From assembly GCF_003144195.1 (NCBI RefSeq), contig NW_020290105.1, positions 1 to 46,910 of the forward strand: a DNA stretch of 46,910 bases. Reading direction: 5' to 3'. Below, one piece after another: positions 1-10,860 of the stretch. Made by a program: the position numbers and the translations under genes. The notes below the pieces were generated by a model. The model was not told the origin of the DNA. It made no database searches and saw only the letters and a program-made list of their open reading frames with translations. This DNA comes from Ceraceosorus guamensis. Lineage: Eukaryota > Basidiomycota > Exobasidiomycetes > Ceraceosorales > Ceraceosoraceae. The first letter of the stretch is position 1. Each line of letters begins with the position of its first letter.

Positions 1-13
1 GGGGCGCTCGATC

Positions 14-1851
14 TCAATCGAGATTGTACTGAGCAAGAATGCGCTCAACGGCTTGCTCTGCTGAGCGCGCATGCATGGTGGGCTCAAAAGCTGCCCGTGT
101 GCCTGGCACATACACTCCAGTCTCGACCTACGACGACAGGGGGCGGGGCGCAACGCGTGAACGAAAGAGTGAGCGCTTCCAGAACTTTCACAAAGTCAAG
201 AGCTTCAAGCATGTTTTCTCACCAATGCAGATTTCCAACCAAACGCATTGGCCCCTGCAATGTCGGAGGCTGCGTCGGAGGGCGGGGGAGAGAGAGAAGG
301 AGGTGCGCTAGATTTCAGTCCGGAATTTCTCTGCTCATCCTGCCCGTCTTGGACTCGTCTAGGCGCGCTTCAACAGCGCTCACACTCACCGGGATTATCA
401 CCGATCATCCACACATCTGCAACATCCTCCGCTCCCAATCCTTGCGCCTGTGCAAAGCCCTTGAGCTTCTTTTCAGCAAAAGCATACGTAGCACGATGAG
501 GTTTGCCGAAAGTCGTCGCTTGCAACTCTCTGCCAGACGCCGCCTTGTACACTGCTCGTGCAGCAAGCTGGAAAGCGCCCTGCCCGAATCTGGGCGTGGG
601 AAAGGAGTTGGTCCAGACTGTGTGCAGTGTTCGAAGCTATTTATGAGCTCGACTGACCAAAAAAAGGGGGGGGGGGGGGGGGGCGCATGCTCACGCAGGC
701 ACTCACTCAGATCCTCGTGGGTGAAAAAGACGGGGGCTTGCGGATGCGTGTCATCACCCAGCGTCCCAATCTGACCAGTCGGGCTTCGCAACACATCGCA
801 CATGAGCTGAATGTCCCCTCCCCAATCTCTCGAGTCGTGGAAAACGATGACAGCCCCGAAGCGTCTCTCTGACACTGCCTCGTGGTGATGCCGCTGCTCG
901 GCATGACGTTTCAGCCACGTTCGACCTTCACTTAGATTGCCCTCGGGAGCGTCGTGGAATGGCCAAACATCGGACCTCCATGAATGCACCTCGGAGGCTA
1001 GAGTGAAGTTTTTGAAGCCGTAGCTAGAGAGGTGGCGGGACGTAATCGGTTCGATGAGCCTGTGCGGAATTACGTCTAACCGGCCTGATGCACTCACCCG
1101 CGCATCACATCGTGCACCGTCCGTACTTTGGACTCGGAGGCGCCGCCAAGAACCAGCACGGGTCGATCTGCATACGAGGGCACGAGCTCTTGCAATACTG
1201 TGTGCGCTTGAATGATCTGTTCTTCGGAGACCTGTCACGAGCCAAGTGCAAGTCGATCATGATGAGTGCCAGCCGCGCTGGAGATGATGTCGCACAGCTG
1301 CTCACCTCACTGCGCGTCAATTCGCCCAAGCGCTTCGCTCTGACAGCTTCTGCGTAACCGCCTCCGTTCGTCAGAAAGACGTGGGGTACTCTGAATGAGA
1401 AGGCATGGTTGAGTCTCTGAAAAATGGGCAGAAGACCTTCGATTGGGTTTCCTCCTCTGACAAGAACGCCATCGATGTCGAAGGCAAATGCTGGGATCCT
1501 ACGTCTGATGCGCTGGTCGGGCTGTGATAAAGATTCTTTGGTGGCTCGTTGATGCAGAACGCGAGATGCCCATGTTGAGCTGAGTGATGACTGTGAGAAT
1601 CTCCGCTCCCCAGAGCAAGAGACAGTAGCTGCGCTCGTCTTGGGTTGCGATGTCGAGAGGGGTGCACTTGGATTTGAAGGTGGGCCAGCCGTGCTGGACC
1701 GAGAAGCGGTAGCTTTCGCTCCGCACCAGCTCGAGTATTCTTGTCGGAAGGGGAATCTCGACCGTGGCTCACAGTACCTTGCTCGCCGCGTGAGCCCACG
1801 AGCTTGGCCCGAGAAGCGTCTAGGAGCATCACGTAGAACGCAGCACGTCAT
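14..1851 (-). CDS. HAD-superfamily IIA hydrolase, CECR5/YKR070W family
   Basis: Six exons read as a HAD subfamily IIA protein: 1851-1306, 1231-1098, 1023-707, 617-390, 269-223 and 127-14, giving about 461 aa. Motif I is visible as DIDGVL near residue 125. LTNGGG follows in the same exon, the family marker DSRDWGGDIQ lies in the third exon, and motif III/IV is GDNPASDIAGAN, formed by joining 617-390 to 269-223. The stop is at 14-16, so the C-terminus is complete. The N-terminal 120 residues are basic and Ser/Ala-rich (RRFSGQARGL), as expected of a mitochondrial presequence; yeast YKR070W and human HDHD5/CECR5 are mitochondrial. The substrate is unknown for the family. The start is uncertain: in-frame ATGs exist at 1908, 1869 and 1851, and an unseen intron in the first exon is possible. 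Confidence 0.88.
659..683. repeat. A7G18 homopolymer tract inside an intron
   Basis: Seven A followed by eighteen G on the plus strand. It lies in the intron 706-618 of the HAD hydrolase, where the transcript reads C18 then U7, a long pyrimidine tract about 40 nt before the acceptor. Runs this long are prone to slippage. Confidence 0.95.
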
Positions 1852-3232
1852 GCCGCTATGTCGATGCATACTCCAGGCCTCTCTCAGCCTTGCGTGCCGG
1901 CAAGACACTCACAAGTAGCCCGTGCGCCAATGACTGACTCGCGACTATAGCGCCCTCTAAGACGTCGCGATAATGTGATTGCGCAAAGTGCGACGAGGCG
2001 GATGAGCCAAGACTAATATCGGCCAGCAATACCGATTGGCTTTGCGCTTTGGCGCAGACAGCAGTCGGGAGGAGGTGCGCCGCGCCGCGCTATATAGCGC
2101 TCGTGATTATTGAGACGCCCGTCCGGCCAACTTGATTTGATCTGAAGAACGATGGCGCTACGATCGCGCGGAGTAGACGGAGAGAGATTTTGGTCGCTCT
2201 TGGCTGAAAGGTTCTTAGATACTCCAGCGAATGCTAAGTGCGCAGGATAGCTTTCGGGGAAAGCTAACATCTGCACCTTGTATGCGCTTGAATGGAGAGA
2301 GACTCAGGCACTTCTCCACCTTTGTCTTCACATTCGTGATGGTGGATGTCCATGTTGAGAAGCTGCGTGCGTCTCGGCATGGCGAGAATGTTGAACTTTT
2401 GATTCAAGATTGACATGAAAGCCTGCAACTGGGAGCAACAAGCAACACGAATCGGTCCGTGCACAGCACGTCACGTGTGCGTCCCTAGCTTCTCCGTTTC
2501 CGGGCGGACCAACAAACAGCGCGCAGCTCGAGATCATTCTACGAGCTTCAAAAAAGAGACATGACCGACGGTTGGGGAATCGCACGGATTTGTTGAGCTT
2601 GGTGACTGTTCAGGTGCCGCGGAGATGGGGCGAAGATTTGACAGACAAACTTCTTCTGGACGCGCGGCTTGCCGCAAATTGCGAATGTTACATCTTCATC
2701 CAGGCAGAGATGGCAAAGGCCGCGCGCGCATGTTTGCAGTGAACAACTGATGAGTATGAGCTTGATATTGCGCGGGAGCTAGCCTTGATTCAACTGGAAG
2801 TTTCGAAGCGTGAAGACCCAGCATGCAATCTTGAATCGCAATTGAATGTGAATCGTGTGCGTGAATAGGGTGTGAGCGCGCGCCGCGTGATCTGATCACT
2901 CGATCCTGCTGCCCGCTGCCATGGATGCCTGCCCTCTCACGCGCGCGTGATGGACGTGTGACGGTAGTTAAATTCTTATTAACATTCAATTCAGATTAAA
3001 ACTCGATCAGACTCAAAACTCACGACTGACTTGAATGAAGGTGCTGCTAGACTTCTCCTTTGTCCGTCATCATCATTTGCACGACTATTACCATTATTGT
3101 GACTGATTCACGACGAGGCTCGCGCCCTAATTAGTGGCTCTTTGAAAGCAGCCATTCCATAGCGTCATGCAAGCCAAGGCGAGGTGGCAAGATGGGTACA
3201 TGTGCGCACTTGAGGAAGAGGCTTTGGTCCTA

Positions 3233-3248
3233 TAGCTAGCTAGCTAGC
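3233..3248. repeat. (TAGC)4 microsatellite
   Basis: Four perfect tetranucleotide units in the intergenic region; TAGC/GCTA is self-complementary, so the block is also a palindrome. Confidence 0.95.
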
Positions 3249-3301
3249 TGACTGCATCCCGCTGGGCAGGGCAATCACAATGAAGCGCTGCTTTCATCAT
3301 C

Positions 3302-3302
<1 letters not shown>

Positions 3303-3332
<30 letters not shown>
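3303..3332. repeat. (CAG)10 microsatellite
   Basis: Ten perfect CAG units in intergenic DNA. The same trinucleotide recurs as a coding poly-Ala tract at 12641-12667. Confidence 0.97.
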
Positions 3333-3335
<3 letters not shown>

Positions 3336-3795
3336 TTAACATCCAGCGCTGCTGGCATCGATTCAAAATTGTCCTTTTGGGACCGGATCTTCTGCAGCGA
3401 ACAAGCGCGCCTTTTTGGCGCGTCGTGAGAAGCCTACCGTGCGCGTAGTGTATAGCTTGCATTTATGCGCGCGCCGCGGAGGAGAGGTCGCACACCCTAG
3501 CTGCTGCTAGACCGGGGCGCACATCTGTGAGGCGTTGGTTGCTGCGACGCGATGGTCGATCCAACAGAAACGGATCGCGGGGCGGGCGAGGCACGCGCAC
3601 ATGAACCAAAAGGTCATGCATGCACTCGCTGCTAAGACTTGGATCCGTGCGTGCATACGTACATGCAGCAAGCTGCTTCACGATTCAAGATTGGGTCGGG
3701 TCGAGAGTCTGATGCGCTGCTGCTGCTCCTGCGCCTGCACCGCAATTGCTATCGGCACCTCGCTACGGCGGGCATTCTTGGGTTCTTCCCCCCAG

Positions 3796-3796
<1 letters not shown>

Positions 3797-3838
<42 letters not shown>
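3797..3838. repeat. (CA)21 microsatellite
   Basis: Twenty-one perfect CA dinucleotides, about 300 bp upstream of the YHM2 start codon. Confidence 0.98.
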
Positions 3839-3841
<3 letters not shown>

Positions 3842-4134
3842 CACCTCGATTGCGCACGAGCCGATCTTTTGGACTGGTGACTGGTTTGGATTTGTAGCAG
3901 CTAGCTGCACTCTTTCTGACTGTGACTTGTCCATCCCTGACCCTCATCTCCATCTTCTCCGCCCAACACCATACCATCGCTCCGGTGCTCTCTTAGCACT
4001 CGCACGCCCACCTGCGTGCCAGAATAGCTTTGTCTGCTTTAGACTTGACAGTGACAGCTCTGCAATCCACTATTCCTGCATCAAGACACTACCAGCTCCA
4101 TTCTTCGTGTCTTCGCTTTCGGTCCCTTCTCAAA

Positions 4135-5923
4135 ATGGCACCTCAACAGAAGGGCTTCTCATGGTCCAACATCGCCGTCGGCGCAACGATGAAGTGAGTT
4201 TGCTCAGCGCAGAGCCAGAATGTCTGGCGTACCGCAGCTTTTCCATTGTAGGGAAGGTGACTGGCTGATGCGCACCTCTTCACCTCATCTTTCTCAGCAT
4301 GTTCGAAGTGTCGACGCTTGGACAGCCTCTGGAGGTGGTCAAGACGCAGATGGCTTCCAATCGCAAAGCTTCTATGGTCGAAGCGCTCAGGACGGTCTGG
4401 TCCCGTGGTGGTGTATTGGGTTTCTATCAAGGTCTGATCCCTTGGGCTTGGATTGAAGCTAGCACAAAAGGTGCTGTCCTCATCTTCACTGCTAGTGAAA
4501 TCGAAAAGGTCGCAAAGACTGCCGGCGCTAGTCCTGGCACTAGCGGTCTGCTGGGAGGCATGGGTGGAGGTATTGTTCAGGCGTACGCGACTATGGGTGA
4601 GTGGATGACCAATTTGGAAGCGTGTTGTTGGTAGCGAAGTTGTTCCTACGCTAGGCCTGCTTTGCAAGCGCTTCGCATGCCCATCGGATGAGTACACGCG
4701 AGATCGCATGCCGGATCGACTGGAGAGCAGGCTGTCTCTTTGCAATGCGGCTGTATGCGGTGCTTGACCCGTAGCAGGACGGTGCTTCAATCACACCTTC
4801 TAGCGGCACAAGTTGTAGTAGGCTCCAATGGATGCGGCACAACTAGCTGGAGACAGAAGCAGCATTCAGAGTCTGCATGTCAATAACCGAGCAGCCGACG
4901 GATTCAGAGCACTCACAACGTCATCGCCTCGCTTTCTCAGGATTCTGCACCTGCATGAAGACTGCAGAGATCACTCGTCACAAGCAAGCAGCTGCGGGTA
5001 TTAAGCCTCCAGGAACGTTCCAGGTCTTCATGGATATCTATCGCCGTGAGGGAATAAAGGGTATCAACAAGGGTGTAAACGCTGTTGCTGTGAGGCAATG
5101 CACCAACTGGGGCAGTCGGTGAGTTGGAGAGCCCCTTGCCGGAGCATCAGGCCGAGTTGCTGACAATTACATGCAAAATGCTTGACTCGCCTGCGCAGTA
5201 TGGGCTTCGCCCGTTTGGCAGAGACGCCTGTTCGTGCCTTGTCCGGAAAGACGGAGAAGGACAAGCTGAGCGCGTTGGAGAGAATTTTCTGCTCTTCCAT
5301 TGGTGCGTGTGCGCTGTCAGATAGTATGCCACTGTTTTGCTGAACACTTCGGCTGGCCCAACGGATCCTTGCAGGCGGTGCTCTTGGATGTTGGAATCAG
5401 CCCATCGAGGTCATCCGAGTCGAGGTGAGCTGACTGCCGGGATCAGAGACTGTGTTGACTGCGGGCTAGGACGCTGATGACATGGCTCTGCGCGGGGTAG
5501 ATGCAATCCATGGCGAAGGCTGAGCCAGGATCGAACAGGCCTGCCAAGTTGACAATTGGCAACACGCTTGGTGAGTCAGCAGAGTGGGACTATTAAATGC
5601 AGTGCCTGGATCTGATGTGCGCACTGCTTTTGGTCCCGCCTGACAGGATACATCTACAAGGAGAACGGAATCAAGGGCCTTTACCGAGGTGTCACTCCAC
5701 GTATCTTCCTCGGTGAGTGTCCTTGCCACTGCTAGAGCCTATCACCAGCTCTGATCATTCATGCGCTGCCCACTCTACTGCCTGACTACTTGCAGGCATT
5801 TGGCAGACGGTCTGCATGGTCAGCTTCGCGGACAGCCTGAAGGCGTACATTGCACCAGCGGCGGAGAATGCAGCTCACAAGGTAGAGGAGCTCAAAGATG
5901 CGGTCAAGGAGAAGGCCTCGTAG
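4135..5923 (+). CDS. YHM2: Mitochondrial carrier, citrate/2-oxoglutarate type (Yhm2)
   Basis: Eight exons (4135-4193, 4298-4596, 4941-5118, 5199-5302, 5375-5424, 5501-5570, 5647-5712, 5796-5923) encode 317 aa. Two repeats carry the carrier signature: PLEVVKTQ in the first and [10 protein letters not shown] in the third. The second is the divergent [12 protein letters not shown] typical of Yhm2. The motifs [29 protein letters not shown] and [10 protein letters not shown] closely match yeast Yhm2, an inner-membrane protein that exchanges citrate for 2-oxoglutarate and was first described as an mtDNA-associated protein. Length equals the family norm. The ATG at 4135 is the first in frame after the pyrimidine-rich leader. 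The second intron (4597-4940, 344 nt) is much longer than the others here. It faces tail to tail with the drug transporter. Confidence 0.95.
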
Positions 5924-6231
5924 GGTGCCTTGTACAGTCGCTCGCTTTTGACGGACGTGAACAAATATTCTGGCGCAAGCAGGCAAGGGAAACGATAGAA
6001 AACATCACAAGGCTCTTTGAGCAGCACGCTCCCTCGCTGTTTTCTCCCACGCGCAAATCCAGATGGTGTCAATATGCGGCCGTACATGGGGGTTTTGAAA
6101 TTGACATCTCTTGCGTCAAAAGAGATTCGTGCATCAGAGCTGTACAGATATCGTTTGGCAGTAGTGCAGGCTCTTTGTGGCGAGGGGATGGGACTGACTG
6201 CGTATGCGGGACGGATGGGCGAGTATGCGGC
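5924..6231. other. Intergenic, convergent 3' ends
   Basis: 308 bp between the stop codons of YHM2 (+) and the MFS transporter (-). It should contain both 3' UTRs and poly(A) sites. I see no gene or repeat. Confidence 0.7.
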
Positions 6232-8607
6232 TCATTTGGGAACTCCACCTTCTAAAGATGGTCTAGTCGTGTAGACCGTGACAGAAGAAGGGCGTCGAGA
6301 CTGGTCTGTGCGGTTCGGAGTTGGTCCTTCTTGATGAGCAGAAGCATTTTTGCTGCCCGGTTGCCCTCGCGCCTCGCTCGCTTGATCTGTAGACGGCGCA
6401 TGGCGTGTCGTTTGACTGCATGCCCGTTTCTTCTCCAACGATTGCTCGGCCTGTTCTCGCAGTGCGGCATCGTCCTCCCTATCAATCGTCTTTTGCTTCA
6501 TCAAGAACAAGGCGACGAAGAAGCTGAAAGCGCCCAGACTTGCGAGGAGGATAAAGACGTTTCTGAAACCTTTTCGATAACCTCGTCTAAGGGCTGCAAT
6601 GTCGTTGCTGTTGAGAGCTTGAGCAGCAGCGCCAGATGAGGCTTTGGTGCCATCGTTGAGAAAAGTGGAAGGGTTGTTGAGCGCTTGTCGGATTCGTTCA
6701 TCGTCCCAACCGGGCAAAGGTGATAAGAAGGATGAAGCGCTGTTGTTGACGATGGTTCCAGCCAGCGCAAGACCTAGAGCGCCTCCCAAATTCCGCACAA
6801 ACATTCTCGTGGCAGTCACAGCAGCCATTTGTTTTCGGTCAACGGCACCTTGAATGGCGATCAGGCTCGGTTGAAGCGTTGCTCCCACTCCTACACCTGC
6901 CAAGAGTCCAAAGCCGATTTGTTTGCCTAGATTGGAAGACTCGTCCAGCGTGCTGAATAGACCCAGCCCGATCGACCACATCGCCCAACCCAGCAGCAAG
7001 ATCTCTCGATAGCGCCCTGTCCAGGTGATCAGTAATCCAGAAAGCGTCGAAGCTACGGTCTGGACGACCGTCAAAGGCAGGATCAAAGCGCCGGCGACCG
7101 TTGGTGTGTAGCCGTAAGCAAGTTGGTAGAACTGCGGAATGAAGTAGACTTGGGTTACAAAGAGCCAACCGTTGATGGTTTGAGTGATGCAAGCTCCGCA
7201 AACGATGCCAGATTTGAATATTTGCATGGGCATCAAGGCTGGTCTCGAAGGTTTGTCGCCCCAGTACTGCCAGAGACAAAAGACGAATGCTGTTGCGACA
7301 CCGATCAGAAGGGGCACGAGCACGTGCACGCTGACCCAATCGTAATCGCTTGCCCAAGTCAGACCGAGCACCACCAAAGTCGCGGCTGCGAGACTCAGAA
7401 GCGCTCCGAGCCAGTCTATGGCCACAAATTTCTTGCGCCAATTTCCCGTCACTGGTTTCAAAGGCATCCAGACCCACGCTGCGACTGCACCCACGAAGGA
7501 GCAGGGGAGCATCAGCCTGAAGATGTTTCGCCATGACGAGTTGGAGGCTAGCGCTCCTCCTATCACTGGACCAACTCCGTTGGACAATGCGACGACTCTA
7601 CGAAGCCACCAGAAAGAAGTGTGGTCAGTCTGCGGGTCGGACACTTGTTGAGGCGGCCTATATGGTTCTACAGGCGTAAAAATCATTTGCGTTCTGCGGA
7701 CTCACGCTCCAAGAATGCCCTGATATTTGCCGCGTTGCCTCAAAGACACGACGTCTGACACCTTATGGTCATGACTCCCTGCGGCGTCAGCGACTCCACT
7801 CACCGCTCAGCATGCTATTCAAGCTCATGAGAGATGACTCACGATGATCTGTGCCAGGGTCATCAATCCGCCTCCGCCCACACCTGTTATGGCTCTGAAC
7901 ACGCTGAGTGTGATGATATCGGGGGCCAGACTAGATGCCAAGGATCCGAGGAAGAAGACGGCAAGACCAGCCATCAAGAGCGCCTTTCTACCCGTTATGT
8001 CGCTTACTCTGCCGTACAAGAGCTGACAAGCCGTGCTTTAGCCAGCGAGGCCCAGACGCAAAACACTCAGCCAAGGACGCAAACAAGACAGGATCCGAAT
8101 CGGCTTTACAGATCTCGGTATGAAGTGAAGACTCACCTGCTGATGAAATATGCGGAGCTCACGAAAGAGGATTGAGCACCCGCGTTGAAGTCGGAAGCTA
8201 TGATTGGTAGCGCAACGCTCAGTGTCGTCTGATCCATCAAAGCCACAAAGTCGATCCCTGCCAACGCCAAGAAGATCTGGCCAGCAGGTAGCAGGACCGC
8301 GCAAAAATTGGATCAGGATCAGCCGAGTAGAGCTGCTCGAGACTAAATGTCGACGATCCTAGCTACGCACGGGAATCAACTTTCTAGGCGGGAGATAGTT
8401 GGTCTGCTCGTTGAATGCGTGACTTTGCTTCTCCACATCTTGCGAGACAGGAGAAGCACTTCCGGACGTGTTTGGAGATTCCACCCTAGACGCAAGCCCT
8501 TCTGGGCTGTTGATCAAATCCATTCCACCAGACGAGAACCTTTCTCCAGCAGATGTGGGAGCGGATCCGATCTTCGGTACGCCTTTGACGTCTTGTTCCG
8601 CTGACAT
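6232..8607 (-). CDS. MFS transporter, DHA2 family (14-TMS drug:H+ antiporter)
   Basis: Five exons (8607-8371, 8276-8137, 8035-7843, 7761-7706, 7597-6232) encode 663 aa. An 80-residue hydrophilic N-terminus precedes the first helix (IFLALAGIDFVALMDQTT). MFS motif A appears as LYGRVSDITGRK, made by splicing 8276-8137 to 8035-7843. The antiporter motif C is NGVGPVIGG. Hydrophobic segments are consistent with 14 helices, and the C-terminal cytoplasmic tail is long and charged. DHA2 members expel toxic compounds or amino acids at the plasma membrane or vacuole in exchange for protons; the substrate cannot be read from sequence. The start could instead be an in-frame ATG at 8643, adding 12 residues. 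Confidence 0.92.
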
Positions 8608-10860
8608 TTTGGCAAAAGATTTGAGCACCCTCGTTCGAGTCAATGTGGTGCGCTCTCCGCAGGCCTGTCTGCGCAGTTGGCGCGTTTGTGCAACTTGGCT
8701 TTATACGTGTAGAGCGAGTGATCGAGTTGACGAGGCGGTTGATGTTGCAGCCTCTTGACTTGAAGCTCGACGTACAGCAGATGCAGCAGCGAAAGCACCC
8801 TTAACTCTCTCGACCAAATTGTCTCGGGACGTCACTCGAAGGCATTTGGCTTGGTGCCCGTGTTGCTGGAGCTTGAGGCAGCTTCAAATTCGCAAAATTC
8901 GCGAGAGAGGCTTCAAGAATCTTTTCCTCCTCCTGTCGGTGTCGGAGTGGAGGTCAGCATCGCACAAAGTTGGGGAGGTGAGTCGAGCGTACAAGCTGCA
9001 CTGTTAGAGACTTTTTACGAACGACCTTGCCGGTAATTCGCGGCTGCCCTAGCTGTGCCAGGGCTACTTGATGGGAAGAAAGAATGACGGCTGCTTGCCC
9101 CATCGCCTCCGTTGATGGCGACATGTCAGACGCTACGGATGCGCTCTTCCATCCAGACGGTCGGCATTCTGCGCCATGACTGCACCCGTGTGGACGTGAA
9201 CGATGCTGCTTGCTGCTTGCTGGCTGTGGAAGGTGGATGCGAGAACGCAACGGTGATTGAGAAGGGGGACGCTCGAGTTGGAGTCCCATGCAGCAGCATG
9301 CACCTCAAAGCTCGTGCATGACGCATTCACTCCCCTGATTCTTCACAATTTCTTGGGCAGGTCTCCATACTTGTGCGCTATTTTAGCGTCATCAGACAAC
9401 GTCGGAGTGCAAAGCGGGTACCCTCTCGGTGCCTTTTTCTCTTTTGGTAAGCTGCTACCTACCTTACTGTACATCTATCTCCTCTGGCACCTTTTCGCCT
9501 CTTCTTCGACGAGCCCTCGACTCTGCATCGACCTCGAGGGCAAAGATGCGCGCTATTCCAGGATCGACGCACCACGGCCGTCGTCCACGTTGACTTTTTT
9601 TTCTTGGCAAACAAAGCGTGGATATCTTCTTGCCAGCATCCGCCGGCCCCTTTCGCGCACCACTTCTGCTCGCACAGTAGCGCCGATATGAGGTTCGATG
9701 TTACTGCGAGAACGGGTAAGGTACTCTTTAAGCTTGTGCTTCCCTCGCTATGCTGGCAACTTTGAGGTAAGCGGCCCGAGTACAGTGCCAAAGCATAATT
9801 GTCATTGTTACAGCGACAGTGTGCTGAGCGTGAGTGAGAGGCGCAAGCGGAACAAGCGCAAGCGCAAGCGCAAACGCAAAGGCGGGCCCACGCTCGTCTG
9901 CAGCGCTCACCAAGATCATCTCGGAGCCTTTCTGGCTGCAGGTGGGTGCTCTCGCGCCTTGCGATCAGACATTCACGCCATCACGTCACTCATCTTCGAG
10001 ATACATTCTGGCGACGACTGCTGCTGCGCGAACGCTGCTCGCTTATGTTCCTCTGACCCTTGGTTGTGAGGCATCTAGTCATGGCGACATGGGGAAACCT
10101 AGCTTGACCTGCACCGCGAATAGAAACGCGCCGTCGGCTAGACGACGCGGCAGGAGATCCACGTTGATGACGGTCCGCCGTTGCACTTTTCTTTCGACTT
10201 CGGAGTCGTGATGAGGAACCTCGTTGAGTAGCTGTGCAGCCTCGAGGCTGTACGAGGGCATCAATCCTGCTGCTTGCGCTACACAGACTTAGATTGATGT
10301 GCTAGCTTGGCACATTGCGCGTTCGCAACAAACACTCACAATTGCTCGATACATGGCATCTGAGCAAGCTTGCCAAGCATGGCGTTCATCTACCTCCCTA
10401 GCTTACCCTTCTAGGCACTGCTTCTACACCAGCAATGCTGCAGCGGTAAATGTATGAACAAAGTTCACGATCAATGAGGACTTGACAGGCGTCTGCAGCT
10501 TGTAGCGTCCAAAATTCTGGACGTGCGAAGGCGGATCTGCACTCAAGACTCATGGTCCAAGGGGGTGCACGGTGCATAACGTGGCCAAACTTGCTCAACA
10601 GCTCTCCCTTCACTGGTGCGATGGGGGTCTTGCAACACCTGCTGAACGGCGCATTCTTCGCTTGCTCCTCTTCGAGCTGACAGCGAAGACGTGCTCCTCT
10701 GCGATGTTGGGACAAGCAAAAAAAAATCTTTGCGTCGGACCGACTTGACCATCGATTGGTTCCCAAGTCGACCTCAAAAGGAAGGTCTTTGAGGTGCGCG
10801 ACAAGTCGCTCCTACTCGTGAAAGCTGCCTTCTCGACAAGCACTCACACAAGTCAGCTTG
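8608..10860. other. Intergenic region, divergent promoters
   Basis: 2.25 kb between the 5' ends of the transporter (-) and the cysteine-synthase-like gene (+). No gene can be supported: open frames are short, overlap one another and match nothing I recognise. It contains a run of AAGCGC hexamers at 9854-9877. A 61-codon frame at 10079-10264 (-) has coding-like composition but is unproven. Confidence 0.65.
9854..9877. repeat. (AAGCGC)n hexamer repeat
   Basis: Three perfect AAGCGC units followed by one AAACGC variant. Confidence 0.9.

Larger units (their letters stand above)
1852..4134. other. Intergenic region with microsatellites; divergent promoters
   Basis: I see no supportable gene: no open frame has recognisable homology or joins through good splice sites. 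The region lies between the 5' ends of the HAD hydrolase (-) and the YHM2 carrier (+), so it holds both promoters. It carries (TAGC)4, (CAG)10 and (CA)21 repeats and, from about 3925 to the YHM2 start, a pyrimidine-rich stretch typical of fungal core promoters. ACTCGCGACT at 1937 and ACTCACGACT at 3018 belong to a motif that recurs in this window. Confidence 0.7.

Noticed and set aside
97-774. 225-codon plus-strand frame at the left edge
   Set aside because: It lies over the exons and introns of the HAD hydrolase on the other strand, which has clear motifs; this frame is its shadow.
3639-4268. 209-codon plus-strand frame containing a His-Thr repeat
   Set aside because: The repeat is just the (CA)21 microsatellite translated. 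The frame overlaps the YHM2 first exon in another phase and has no homology.
7123-7536. Plus-strand frames within the MFS transporter
   Set aside because: Antisense shadows of the well-supported transporter exon.
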